Source: MED-G105 sp965263305
Lineage (GTDB): Bacteria; Pseudomonadota; Alphaproteobacteria; Caulobacterales; Parvularculaceae
Length of the DNA stretch: 64,000 nt
Direction of reading: 5' to 3'
NCBI GenBank assembly: GCA_965263305.1
Contig: OZ253666.1
Location: 3,596,001 to 3,660,000 of the forward strand
Shown here one piece after another: positions 1 to 8,722 of this stretch (position 1 is its first letter; each line of letters begins with the position of its first letter). Below the pieces are notes generated by a model. The model had not been told where the DNA came from. It was given only the letters and a program-made list of their open reading frames with translations, and ran no database searches. The position numbers and the translations under genes are program-made.

Positions 1-139
1 CGAGAGCCGTCATCGCCGGGCTTTCACCGCTGGCATGAACAATCACCTTTCCCCCGGCGTTCACAATCGCCTTCGCCGTTTCCGCCCCAATGCCCCGTGA
101 TGCCCCAGTCACCAAGCATGTCAGTCCCTCTAACCGCAT
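1..139 (-). CDS. SDR-family oxidoreductase, N-terminal part (cut by window start)
   Basis: Read on the minus strand from an ATG at 139, the translation begins MRLEGLTCLVTGASRGIG and continues in frame to the window edge. TGASRGIG is the glycine-rich NAD(P)-binding turn of short-chain dehydrogenases/reductases. Only about 46 residues are present, so the catalytic Tyr-Lys pair and the substrate cannot be judged. It is divergent from yebC, with about 110 bases between the two starts that must hold both promoters. Confidence 0.75.
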   Translation of the reverse strand, partial: MRLEGLTCLVTGASRGIGAETAKAIVNAGGKVIVHASGESPAMTAL

Positions 140-248
140 GTTTCGTCCCTTTGTAATTTTGCTTCGATCTTGATCAGAGGCCTCGCCTCGCGCTAAAGCC
201 CGCTTCTAGCATTTCATCAAAAAAAGCCAGTACGACGGAGATCTGCTC

Positions 249-995
249 ATGGCCGGCCACAGTAAATGGGCGAATATCCAACATCGCAAGGGACGACAGG
301 ACGCCAAACGCTCCAAGCTCTTCTCGCGTCTGTCCAAAGAAATCACCATCGCTGCGAAGATGGGCGCCCCGGACCCCAATTTTAATCCGCGCTTGCGCCT
401 TGCCATCCAGGCGGCCAAAGGCCAGTCCATGCCGAAGGACAATATTGAACGGGCGATCAAAAAATCGTCCCAGGCCGACGGCGCGAGTTTCGAAGAAGTC
501 CGGTATGAAGGGTTCGGCCCCGGCGGGGTTGGCGTTATCGTTGAGGTCTTGACCGATAACCGCAACCGCGCGGCCGGCGAAGTGCGCACTTCATTTGCGA
601 AAAACGGCGGTAATTTGGGTGAGACCGGTTCCGTCGCCTTTATGTTTGATCGTGTCGGCGCCATCGAGTACGCGGGCGATAAGGCCGATGAAGACGGCAT
701 GCTAGAAGCCGCCATCGAAGCAGGCGCCGATGATGTTGAATCATCCGAAGACCTGCATGTCATTTACACCGCCGCAGACGCCCTGGCGGAAGTCGCCTCA
801 AATCTTGAGGGCGTATTCGGCGACGCGGTATCGACAAAACTCATCTGGAAACCGCAAAACACCATCGAAGTAACCGGCGACAAAGCCGGAACACTATTGA
901 AAATGTTGGATGCGCTCGATGATTGCGACGATGTCCAGAATGTGTATGCGAACTTTGATATGTCAGCGGAGGATATGGATCGCCTCTCGGCCTAG
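249..995 (+). CDS. yebC: YebC/PmpR-family protein
   Basis: The 248-residue product begins MAGHSKWANIQHRKGRQD, the signature start of the YebC/PmpR (TACO1) family, and has the normal family length. Members are cytoplasmic. They have been described both as DNA-binding transcriptional regulators and as ribosome-associated factors that help translate proline-rich stretches; the sequence does not say which applies here. The acidic central region with GPGGVGVIVE and a C-terminal VYANFDM segment are as expected. In many bacteria yebC sits beside ruvABC, but here it is next to an SDR gene and a lipoprotein gene. Confidence 0.95.
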   Translation: MAGHSKWANIQHRKGRQDAKRSKLFSRLSKEITIAAKMGAPDPNFNPRLRLAIQAAKGQSMPKDNIERAIKKSSQADGASFEEVRYEGFGPGGVGVIVEVLTDNRNRAAGEVRTSFAKNGGNLGETGSVAFMFDRVGAIEYAGDKADEDGMLEAAIEAGADDVESSEDLHVIYTAADALAEVASNLEGVFGDAVSTKLIWKPQNTIEVTGDKAGTLLKMLDALDDCDDVQNVYANFDMSAEDMDRLSA

Positions 996-1031
996 GTCGC
1001 GATCAGCCAATCCAATCTCAAGCGCCAGATT

Positions 1032-1463
1032 TTATTCCTCGTCAGGCGTTTCTTTCGGCGCTAACGCTTGGAAATCCCCCAAAACACAAAACCCAATGGG
1101 TGTTAACGTCGTCTGGTCGAGGATTTGAACCTGGAGCGGTGAACAAAAGCCGACGCCGCGGACATTAAATTGATAAATGGCGTTCTGTCGGGTCGCCCCC
1201 AAACAACGCCCCCGGGTTTTGCTAAGATAGAATTTGTTCGCGCCAGTGCTGATCAGAAATTCGCGATTGTTCACCGCCTGAACATTTCGGCGCGACGCCG
1301 TGGGTAGACAGCTTCGCACCTCACCTGTCGGCTCTAGCTTGGCAAGGCGCGCAGCGGCGGCCCGGTTTTGCCGACTAAGTCCGTCGCCTTCTGCCGTTGT
1401 CGAACAAGCCGCCAAAAATACGAAAGCCAACGCGGCAAACGGCAGGCAATCCTTGTTCTTCAT
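1032..1463 (-). CDS. small cysteine-containing lipoprotein (DUF6491-like)
   Basis: A 143-residue protein with a lipoprotein signal peptide: Lys near the N-terminus, a hydrophobic stretch and the lipobox LAAC around residue 20. The mature part holds a spaced set of Cys residues (RSCLP, RGRCLG, VGFCSP, GFCVLG) that could form two disulfides in the periplasm. The layout resembles the small DUF6491 family of proteobacterial lipoproteins, an assignment made by eye. It converges on yebC with a gap of 36 bases. Function unknown. Confidence 0.7.
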   Translation of the reverse strand: MKNKDCLPFAALAFVFLAACSTTAEGDGLSRQNRAAAARLAKLEPTGEVRSCLPTASRRNVQAVNNREFLISTGANKFYLSKTRGRCLGATRQNAIYQFNVRGVGFCSPLQVQILDQTTLTPIGFCVLGDFQALAPKETPDEE

Positions 1464-1524
1464 CGCCTATCCCCTCCTCAAAAAATCCAAAGAGGGTCAA
1501 CTATACTCGGGAACCCGCGATGCG

Positions 1525-2067
1525 CTACCGCCCGTAGATAATAATGTTAGACAACAGGGTGTTAGCGCCGCTACCGCTTAGCCCAAATAGAACAGCCATC
1601 CCAACCGAAAAAACCGTCCAGATCGCACCAAAAACCAAAAGGAATTTTATTGATCTGTTTATACCATAACTCAGCACCGACCGATCCGGGTTATTCGGAT
1701 CATAGCGCACCCCCACCACGGTGTTAATCGGCAATGCCGTATAGATCGAACGGTGAAACGCCTCCATGCTGCTGTTGGCGTATCCGAAAGCGATCCTTTT
1801 GCTCATATGATCAGCTCCGTGAACAGAATACTGGTAGGACAATGTTACGCCATAGGTCGTTCCATCTTCATCGGAATTAACCTTGAAATCGGACGAAATG
1901 ATACGACCCTCAGTAACCGGCCAATTCTCCGCCGCTTTCGCCAGATAAAGCGCTCGAAATGCGAACGCCAGAACGCCGACGCCAATCAGGATAAAAAAAC
2001 CAATAAACAGATTAGGAAACATCGAACCGCCCATTACAGTTTCTCCCGTCAACTCTAAGACACGCAA
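1525..2067 (-). CDS. DUF3592-type membrane protein
   Basis: A 180-residue protein with one transmembrane helix near the N-terminus (about residues 18-40), a soluble beta-rich middle section, and a second helix near 135-165. The motif WPVTEGRI, followed later by VGVRYDPNNPDRSVL, is typical of DUF3592 membrane proteins, whose function is unknown. The likely topology puts the central domain on one side of the inner membrane between the two helices. It is transcribed in the same direction as the lipoprotein downstream (61-base gap), so the two may form an operon. Confidence 0.75.
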   Translation of the reverse strand: MRVLELTGETVMGGSMFPNLFIGFFILIGVGVLAFAFRALYLAKAAENWPVTEGRIISSDFKVNSDEDGTTYGVTLSYQYSVHGADHMSKRIAFGYANSSMEAFHRSIYTALPINTVVGVRYDPNNPDRSVLSYGINRSIKFLLVFGAIWTVFSVGMAVLFGLSGSGANTLLSNIIIYGR

Positions 2068-2280
2068 TCGAAGAACGTGAGCGTTAACATCAAGGCGCCC
2101 GGCGTCCCCCGACGATTGGAACGCTATTAAAAGAACGATAATAATCTGCTTACAGGCGGGCGATTTTCTTGTGGTTCGTTACCTTGTTTGTTAAGCGACG
2201 CGTTCTCCGGGGCAGCTTGGTTTTCGCAATGCTGATTATCGAAGATATTTTTCCCCCTTTTTGATACCATTGAACGATAG

Positions 2281-2928
2281 TTGCGGTTCGACACCATGCA
2301 AAAACCTACGCCTGCCCCACCCAGACGCACCTCCCGGAAGGAGGCGCCGCCGCGCGCATGGCAGAGGATGCTCTCCGGCAGGCGCTTGGACCTTCTCGAT
2401 CCGTCTCCCCTTGATATCGAGATCGAGGATATCGCCCATGGCCTGGCGCGTGTCGCCCGTTGGAACGGGCAAACAATTGGCAATCTCCCATTCACTGTCG
2501 CGCAACATTCTGTGTTGGTGGAAATGTTTTGCGGGCAACTTCAGCCCGATTGGCCGGCATCTTGGCGCTTGGCCGCCCTTCTTCACGACGCGCCGGAATT
2601 TGTCATCGGCGACATGATCAGCCCCTTTAAGGCTGCATTGGGCGAAAGTTACAAATCGATTGAAAACGGGCTCCAGCAGGCAATACACGTTCGGTTTGGG
2701 TTGCCAGCAACGCTTCCCGCTTCAGTTGAAAAACATATCAAGCGCGCCGATCGGGCAAGCGCGTATTTTGAAGCAACACAAATTGCCGGATTTTCGGTAT
2801 CAGAAGCACAATCGCTGTTCGGCCCGCCTCGGGACTTGCCTATCTATAAGATTGAGATTGAAACGACAGAAATTGCCCAACGGACCTATTTAGAACGGTT
2901 TTACACCCTTCTGGACGCCGCTGATTAG
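2281..2928 (+). CDS. HD-domain phosphohydrolase, YfbR-like
   Basis: A 215-residue soluble protein. VAQHSVLVEMF, then LLHDAPEFVIGDMISPFK, give the H...HD...D metal-ligand set of the HD superfamily. The layout, with the motif LHDAPE, matches the YfbR-like 5'-nucleotidase group, which dephosphorylates deoxynucleoside monophosphates. The substrate here is an inference from family. The start is the ATG at 2281 or one slightly downstream; no strong ribosome site decides it. The gene stands alone, divergent from the DUF3592 gene. Confidence 0.8.
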   Translation: MRFDTMQKPTPAPPRRTSRKEAPPRAWQRMLSGRRLDLLDPSPLDIEIEDIAHGLARVARWNGQTIGNLPFTVAQHSVLVEMFCGQLQPDWPASWRLAALLHDAPEFVIGDMISPFKAALGESYKSIENGLQQAIHVRFGLPATLPASVEKHIKRADRASAYFEATQIAGFSVSEAQSLFGPPRDLPIYKIEIETTEIAQRTYLERFYTLLDAAD

Positions 2929-3111
2929 GTTTCATGGCGAAAACCTCTTGTTGGATCGCGTCGGCCTTGGGTTGATCTTTAACTTATTTGTTAAATTTGA
3001 ACCTTACTTTATGGGGCAAGGATACCACACCCGAATTCGTGATCGGGTTATCAACCGGGTGTGATGTTCATGTTCCTTTTTTTTTCATAGTTTACACGCC
3101 ATTTTACCACC

Positions 3112-3618
3112 ATGATTATCGTGAGTTCCCTTGAAGCAGCGCAGGACGCATTTCGTCAGTTTAACCCGGTAAGGGTGATCTCTCTTCTTTCAGAAGATGA
3201 GACCGTGCCCGAATTTACGGGGTTTACCGAAAGCGCGCACCTGAAGCTCTATGTCGAACATGAAAGCTGCGCGACGGCGATGAGCAATGCTGCGAGCAAA
3301 CGCGCAAATGATATCGTGGCGTTTGCTAAAAACTGGGATGGCCAAGGTGATATCTTGGTGCATTGCAAGCGCGGTGTCTCCAGGTCGATCGCCGCGGCGT
3401 TCATCATTATGTGCGCAAAACGCCCTGATGAAGACGAAACGTCCTTGATAGAAGAGCTTCGCCGGCTTGCCCCACATAGCGATCCCTGCCCGCTTTTGAT
3501 CAACTATGCCGATGAACTCTTGGATCGGGACGGTCGCATGCTTGACGCCGTTGAAGAGTTAGGGCCGCCATGCACTGTTATCGCGGCGCCGATTGCAAAA
3601 ATTCCTCTGGCGGCATAG
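3112..3618 (+). CDS. predicted protein tyrosine phosphatase (COG5350-like)
   Basis: A 168-residue soluble protein with the phosphatase loop HCKRGVSRS near residues 84-92. This is the C-x5-R signature of Cys-dependent tyrosine/dual-specificity phosphatases. The preceding GDILVHC strand and following helix with SIAAAFIIM fit the fold. Proteins of this short type are frequent in alphaproteobacteria and are mostly uncharacterised. The AT-rich stretch just upstream of the ATG at 3112 probably contains its promoter. No kinase or substrate gene is adjacent. Confidence 0.85.
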   Translation: MIIVSSLEAAQDAFRQFNPVRVISLLSEDETVPEFTGFTESAHLKLYVEHESCATAMSNAASKRANDIVAFAKNWDGQGDILVHCKRGVSRSIAAAFIIMCAKRPDEDETSLIEELRRLAPHSDPCPLLINYADELLDRDGRMLDAVEELGPPCTVIAAPIAKIPLAA

Positions 3619-3688
3619 CCCACCCCATTTGTCCGCTGGTTTCCTGATCTAAACACCGTTTCAGACGTCAGTGTAGCAACATAAAATT

Positions 3689-4792
3689 ATGCCTGACAGC
3701 AATTTTGAAGAAGGCGAACCCTCTATCATCGCGACAACGATGAGGATCGGTTTAAACGCTGTGATCGCCGCCGTCGACGGAACGGCGCCAAAAGCGCTGT
3801 GCGCTTCGTCGCTCTTTGAAGAGCAATCACGAGAGGCGTTTGGCGATAGCATCGATGGCGCACCAATCGCCGCACTACCCTATGGCCCTTTTGACCCAGC
3901 GCGCCATCGAACGTTTGAAATTGGCCTTCGACAATGGGTGGAACGTCAGACCCAAGTGCGTCTAGGCTATGTGGAGCAACTCTACACCTTTGGGGACAAA
4001 GGGCGTGAGGCGCCCGCCGCGCTCCTTGATGGAGATGATCAATCAGCACGCGTGGTATCCGTTGGGTATCTCGCCCTAACGCGCATGCGCGAAAACACCG
4101 AAGACGCCATCGACCAGGCGCATTGGCGTTCATGGTATGATTTTTTCCCGTGGGAGGATTGGCGAAGCGGTAGCGCCTATCGAGAACCGCCAATTTTATC
4201 GTCGGCGATCTTACCGGGCTTGGCCGCCTGGATCGAACGAGCGCCCGATACGACCCGCGCTCAAAAACGACGCGACCGGGTTCGCCTCGCCTTTGGATAT
4301 ACCGGCATCGGTTGGGAAGAAGAACGCGCTCTTGATCGGTATGAAATTATGTATGAGGCAGGCCTCGTCGAGGAGGCCTGGCGAGACCGCGCCGCCGCCG
4401 GGATGGACCTTCCCCGTGCGGATCACGCCGTTGCTAAAGTCGCCGGCGCGCCAATGGCTTCCGACCACCGCCGAATTCTCGCAACGGCGATCGGGCGGCT
4501 TCGCGGCAAACTAAAATACCGCGCCATCATTTTTGAATTGACCCCCGAAACATTCACCCTGTTGGAACTACAACAAATCGTCGAAGCGATTGTAGGCTTC
4601 GCCCTGCATAAACAGAATTTTCGCCGCAGCGTCGAGGCCAGCGGCCTCCTGGAAAAAAACGGCGACATGAGGGAACAAGGGGCCGGTCGCCCAGCGGCGG
4701 TTTTCCGCCTATCAGAACAAAGCGTCTCTGATCGCGCCGCAAAGGGGTTGTCTATTCCCCGGCTGCGTCAGTCGCCCCGTTTCGCCCTCTGA
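3689..4792 (+). CDS. NAD biosynthesis transcriptional regulator (Nudix-like domain plus winged helix, NrtR-like)
   Basis: A 367-residue protein. The N-terminal two thirds resemble a Nudix-like domain (RTFEIGLRQWVERQTQ, then VRLGYVEQLYTFGDKGR and VVSVGYLAL) but lack a clear Nudix box. The C-terminus has the NrtR-type winged-helix pattern: LELQQIVEAIVG, then KQNFRRSVEASGLL, then GAGRPAAVFRL. It lies directly ahead of nadA-nadB-nadC, which matches the alphaproteobacterial 'NAD regulator' family (COG4111-like). It probably represses nadABC in response to an NAD-related metabolite. A weak hairpin with a T-run at 4877-4897 separates it from nadA. Confidence 0.85.
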   Translation: MPDSNFEEGEPSIIATTMRIGLNAVIAAVDGTAPKALCASSLFEEQSREAFGDSIDGAPIAALPYGPFDPARHRTFEIGLRQWVERQTQVRLGYVEQLYTFGDKGREAPAALLDGDDQSARVVSVGYLALTRMRENTEDAIDQAHWRSWYDFFPWEDWRSGSAYREPPILSSAILPGLAAWIERAPDTTRAQKRRDRVRLAFGYTGIGWEEERALDRYEIMYEAGLVEEAWRDRAAAGMDLPRADHAVAKVAGAPMASDHRRILATAIGRLRGKLKYRAIIFELTPETFTLLELQQIVEAIVGFALHKQNFRRSVEASGLLEKNGDMREQGAGRPAAVFRLSEQSVSDRAAKGLSIPRLRQSPRFAL

Positions 4793-4876
4793 TTGCCCCG
4801 ATTAGGCGTCACTGCGTTGGTAAAAAACCTGACAATCCGCTTGACGGCATGAGATTAACCAGTATTTTCCACGTTT

Positions 4877-4897
4877 GCCCCTTGTGGGCGCTTTTTT
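4877..4897 (+). terminator. weak terminator after the NAD regulator gene
   Basis: GCCC and GGGC form a 4-bp stem around CTTGT, followed by GC and six T. The stem is short, so termination may be partial. Confidence 0.35.
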
Positions 4898-4908
4898 ACA
4901 CCCCATAT

Positions 4909-4925
4909 ATGCTCTGATTGAGCAT
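4909..4925. promoter_or_regulatory. inverted repeat in front of nadA, candidate NAD-regulator operator
   Basis: ATGCTC and GAGCAT are separated by TGATT, within 25 bases of the nadA start and in the expected promoter region. An operator for the upstream regulator is plausible from position only; the family's site in this group is not known to me. Confidence 0.35.
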
Positions 4926-4946
4926 TTAAAATGAAAGGGGGCAGCC

Positions 4947-6053
4947 ATGCCTGCTTTTGGTAGCGAACCCGAGTTAAACGAGACGCCTCTCGCATTTGAC
5001 GACACCGTTAAAGCGAAAACCGACCATCTATATGAACGCGTCGCCGGTTTCATGCCCGAAGCAGAATGGCGTTTACACGCCCCCTATATCGCCGCGATCA
5101 ACGACCTGAAGCGCGAAAAGAACGCCGTGATTTTGGCGCATAACTATATGACGCCAGAGATTTTTCATTGTGTCGGCGACTTCGCGGGCGACAGCCTACA
5201 GCTCGCGAAAGAGGCCGCCCAATCAGACGCCGAGATCATCGTGCAGGCCGGCGTCAAGTTCATGGCCGATACGTCAAAAATTCTTTGTCCCGATAAAAAA
5301 GTACTGATCCCCGATCCGCGGGCCGGGTGCTCCCTCGCCTCTTCTTTAACGGGGGCGGATATTCGCTTGTTAAAGGAAAAATATCCGGGCGCGCCCGTTG
5401 TCACCTATGTGAATACCTATGCCGACGTAAAAGCGGAAACCGATATCTGCTGCACGTCATCGAATGCGGTGGAAGTCGTGGAATGGGCAGCCAAAGAATG
5501 GGGCTCAGACACAGTGATCTTCCTGCCGGATCAATATCTCGCCCGCAATGTCGCCGCCATGACCAATATCAAGATTATCACTTGGGCAGGCGCCTGTGAG
5601 GTGCATGAGCGTTTCACGGCGGAGGATATCGCCGAACTGCGGGCGGGCACGCCCGGCGTCTTGGTGCTGGCGCATCCGGAATGCCCGCCAGATGTCGTCG
5701 CGGCCGCTGACTTCACCGGGTCTACCAGTGGCATGGCGAATTTTGTGACCGATAAAAAACCAAACAACGTAGTTCTAATTACTGAATGCTCCATGTCGGA
5801 CAATGTGGCCTTGCAGAATCCGGACGTCAATTTTGTGCGCCCCTGCAATCTTTGCCCCCATATGAAGCGCATTTCACTCCCAAAGATTCTGCGCTCGTTG
5901 CAAACCTTGGAGCATGAAATTTTGGTGGATGAGGCGATCGCTGACAAAGCGCGCCTGGCGATTCAGCGTATGATCGACCTGCCGCTGAAACGCCAGAGCA
6001 TGTACAACCATCAACGTGCGCCCGAAGTCGCCGCGATCGAAACGCGTGCCTAA
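4947..6053 (+). CDS. nadA: quinolinate synthase A
   Basis: A 368-residue cytoplasmic [4Fe-4S] enzyme that condenses iminoaspartate with dihydroxyacetone phosphate to quinolinate. Visible motifs are AHNYMTPEIFH, GVKFMADTSKILCPDK, YVNTYADVKAETDICCTSSNA and, near the C-terminus, RPCNLCPHMKRI; three conserved Cys from these regions bind the cluster. Length is normal. The start is supported by a purine-rich AAAGGGGGC just upstream of the ATG. It is the first gene of nadA-nadB-nadC (82-base gap to nadB). Confidence 0.97.
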   Translation: MPAFGSEPELNETPLAFDDTVKAKTDHLYERVAGFMPEAEWRLHAPYIAAINDLKREKNAVILAHNYMTPEIFHCVGDFAGDSLQLAKEAAQSDAEIIVQAGVKFMADTSKILCPDKKVLIPDPRAGCSLASSLTGADIRLLKEKYPGAPVVTYVNTYADVKAETDICCTSSNAVEVVEWAAKEWGSDTVIFLPDQYLARNVAAMTNIKIITWAGACEVHERFTAEDIAELRAGTPGVLVLAHPECPPDVVAAADFTGSTSGMANFVTDKKPNNVVLITECSMSDNVALQNPDVNFVRPCNLCPHMKRISLPKILRSLQTLEHEILVDEAIADKARLAIQRMIDLPLKRQSMYNHQRAPEVAAIETRA

Positions 6054-6134
6054 CATCACCGAAACTATTCGTGGGCGCTGGAATATATCACGCCAGCGTT
6101 CACTTTTTGCCGACAAGGTCTTGGCCACAAAAAT

Positions 6135-7727
6135 ATGCCCCAGCTATCGGATACTGAATCCGTCGATATCCTGATTATTGGTGCGGGCGTTGCTGGTCTC
6201 TTCACAGCTCTGTCTTTGAGCCCTCGGCCGGTCACCGTCGTCACGGCCCGTAAATTGGGAAAAGGCGGATCTTCCGGCTGGGCCCAAGGCGGCATTGCCG
6301 CCGCCGTTGGACCGGATGACCGTCCGGACCTTCATCTGGCCGACACGCTCGCAGCGGGAGCCGGCTTAGTACGACCCGATGCTGCGGAGGTTCTTTGTAC
6401 GGAAGGCCCAGGCGGTATCGATGATCTCATCAACTATGGCGTACCTTTTGATCGAGATGCCAACGGCCAATTGAAACTCGGGCGTGAAGCCGCCCATGGC
6501 CGCGACCGCATAGTGCATGCTACTGGCGATCAAGCGGGCGCAGCGATTATGGCGGCTCTCATCGAGGCCGCCCGCGCCGCGCCCCATATTTCCATCATTG
6601 AGCGGTTCGTTGTGGAGGATCTCCTTCTCGATGATCATGGGGCCGTCGCCGGCGTCCTCGCCCTTGATGTCGACGCACAAAAACGCCTGTTAATGCGCGC
6701 CGGCGCTACGGTTCTCGCCACGGGCGGGATTGGCGGGCTCTATGCGGTCACCACGAACCCGGTGCGGGCGCAGGGCCACGGCCTGGCGTTCGCCGCCCGG
6801 GCCGGTGCTGTCATCCGAGATCCGGAATTTGTTCAGTTTCATCCCACCGCGATTGATGTCGGCGCAGATCCCGCGCCTCTTGCAACGGAAGCCCTGCGCG
6901 GCGACGGCGCTATTCTCGTCAACGCCGACGGTCAACGGTTTATGGAAGCGTATCATGAAGATCTAGAACTTGCCCCTCGGGATATTGTCGCCCGCGCGGT
7001 TGAGGCTGAACGCGCCATGGGTCGAGGCGCTTATCTCGACGCGACAAAAGCCGTCGGCGACGCCTTTCCCGACGCCTACCCGACAGTCTTTGCGGCTGCA
7101 CGCGCTGGGGGCCTTGATCCTCGCGTCGAGGCCATGCCAGTCGCGCCTGCTTGCCACTATCACATGGGGGGTATTCTGACGGATTTAGACGGTCGGACCT
7201 CCCTCGAGGGGCTATTCGCTATTGGCGAAGTCGCTTCCACAGGCGTTCATGGCGCCAACCGTCTTGCATCGAACTCTCTATTAGAAGCGGTGGTGTTCGG
7301 CGCTCGCGCCGGCGATGCGTTACGCGATTCGACACTTGCTGCGCCGAGCCGCGTCTATGCGCCCGAAGATAGGTTGGCTCTAGCGCCGAAACCGGCGGAT
7401 CCTGTCATCTGCGCAGCTCTGCGCCACGCAATGTCGGATGGAGGCGCTTTACTACGGTCATCAGAGAGCCTCGACGCCTGCCTGGAGATCATCGCCGATT
7501 TGTATCACTTCGATGGGATGACCAGCGGTTTTCTCTCTGCGCTCACGGGCGCAGAAATGATCATTCGCGGCGCATCGGCGCGCAACGAGAGCCGAGGTGG
7601 TCATTTCCGTACTGATTACCCAACCCCATCAGCAAACGCCTACCATTCTCTTGTTCATCGTCCGCCAGCCCTCACCCATGCGGCGTCGGCTTTTGCCGTC
7701 ACCCATAAACCTCTCACCGAAGCATAA
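6135..7727 (+). CDS. nadB: L-aspartate oxidase
   Basis: A 530-residue FAD enzyme that oxidises L-aspartate to iminoaspartate for NadA. The N-terminal dinucleotide fold reads ILIIGAGVAGLFTAL. GKGGSSGWAQGGIAAA and HMGGILTDLDGRT are hallmark segments of the fumarate reductase/NadB family, and GEVASTGVHGANRLASNS completes the flavin site. Length is normal. It lies between nadA and nadC, 12 bases from nadC, indicating one transcript. Confidence 0.97.
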   Translation: MPQLSDTESVDILIIGAGVAGLFTALSLSPRPVTVVTARKLGKGGSSGWAQGGIAAAVGPDDRPDLHLADTLAAGAGLVRPDAAEVLCTEGPGGIDDLINYGVPFDRDANGQLKLGREAAHGRDRIVHATGDQAGAAIMAALIEAARAAPHISIIERFVVEDLLLDDHGAVAGVLALDVDAQKRLLMRAGATVLATGGIGGLYAVTTNPVRAQGHGLAFAARAGAVIRDPEFVQFHPTAIDVGADPAPLATEALRGDGAILVNADGQRFMEAYHEDLELAPRDIVARAVEAERAMGRGAYLDATKAVGDAFPDAYPTVFAAARAGGLDPRVEAMPVAPACHYHMGGILTDLDGRTSLEGLFAIGEVASTGVHGANRLASNSLLEAVVFGARAGDALRDSTLAAPSRVYAPEDRLALAPKPADPVICAALRHAMSDGGALLRSSESLDACLEIIADLYHFDGMTSGFLSALTGAEMIIRGASARNESRGGHFRTDYPTPSANAYHSLVHRPPALTHAASAFAVTHKPLTEA

Positions 7728-7739
7728 GGCTTTCTGATT

Positions 7740-8606
7740 ATGGCTCCCGTTTTACCGCCTTTAGCGACATCCCTGATCGACGATGTTGTCAATCGCGCCG
7801 TGGCTGAAGATATCGGCCTTGCCGGTGATATTACGACCAATGCCTGCATCCCGGCGACAACCCAAATGAAAGCCGCTATCGCTGCGCGAAAACCAGGTGT
7901 GATCGCCGGTGTCGAATTAGCGCGCGCCGCATTCAAGAGCGCAAATACCGATATCGACGTGACCGTTGAGCGCTCCGATGGCGAGCGGGTCACCGCTGGC
8001 GACAACATTATATCGTTGAGCGGACCTGCGCGCGGCATTTTAATCGCTGAACGGGTCGCCCTCAATTTTCTTGGTCGGCTCTCCGGGATCGCAACGGCGA
8101 CGGCGGCGTTGGTGGACGCGGTTGCGGGGACGGACGCAAAGGTCGTTTGCACCCGAAAGACAACGCCGACCTTACGCGCCTTCGAGAAATTCGCCGTCCG
8201 CTGCGGCGGTGGGCACAATCACCGTTTCGGCCTTTATGACGCAGTGATGATCAAAGATAACCACATCGCCGCCGCCGGTGGGATCGCAAAGGCTCTAAAG
8301 GCAACCAAGGCCGCGCTCGGCCATATGGTAAAGATCGAAATCGAGGTGGATGATTTGAAGGGCCTGGAACAGGCGCTCACGGAGGGGGCCGATGTCATTT
8401 TGCTCGATAACATGGGGCTGGAAGATCTGAGACGGGCGGTTCAGATGAACGAGAGCGCCGCCCGCTCCGCTATTCTGGAGGCTTCCGGAAACGTGACTAT
8501 TGAGACCGTGGGCGCGATCGCAAAAACCGGCGTTCACGTAATCTCATCGGGTTGGATAACCCACTCAGCCCCTAACCTCGATCTCGGCTTGGACGCGCTG
8601 TCATAA
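7740..8606 (+). CDS. nadC: nicotinate-nucleotide pyrophosphorylase (carboxylating)
   Basis: A 288-residue quinolinate phosphoribosyltransferase that makes nicotinate mononucleotide from quinolinate and PRPP. Family motifs are present in order: DITTNACIP, RVALNFLGRLSGIAT, RKTTPTLRAFEKFAVRCGGG, HRFGLYDAVMIKDNH, EIEVDDL and ILLDNM. It is the last gene of the nad operon. The hairpin 6 bases after its stop carries its T-run on the opposite strand, so it mainly serves the convergent gene. Confidence 0.97.
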   Translation: MAPVLPPLATSLIDDVVNRAVAEDIGLAGDITTNACIPATTQMKAAIAARKPGVIAGVELARAAFKSANTDIDVTVERSDGERVTAGDNIISLSGPARGILIAERVALNFLGRLSGIATATAALVDAVAGTDAKVVCTRKTTPTLRAFEKFAVRCGGGHNHRFGLYDAVMIKDNHIAAAGGIAKALKATKAALGHMVKIEIEVDDLKGLEQALTEGADVILLDNMGLEDLRRAVQMNESAARSAILEASGNVTIETVGAIAKTGVHVISSGWITHSAPNLDLGLDALS

Positions 8607-8640
8607 AAAAAACCGGCGCGATAAACGCGCCGGCTTAAAG
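8606..8640 (-). terminator. intrinsic terminator between nadC and the cell-wall hydrolase gene
   Basis: CCGGCGCG (8613-8620) pairs with CGCGCCGG (8626-8633) around ATAAA. The run of A at 8606-8612 becomes a U-tract on minus-strand transcripts, so it is oriented for the cell-wall hydrolase gene. Without a T-run on the plus side it is at best a weak stop for nadC. Confidence 0.7.
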
Positions 8641-8722
8641 TTTAGCATGCAAAATAGCATGCCGTAGCACACAATTTAGGTACGTTCGTTACCAAAAATT
8701 GGATGACTGTCCAGGAGAAAAA

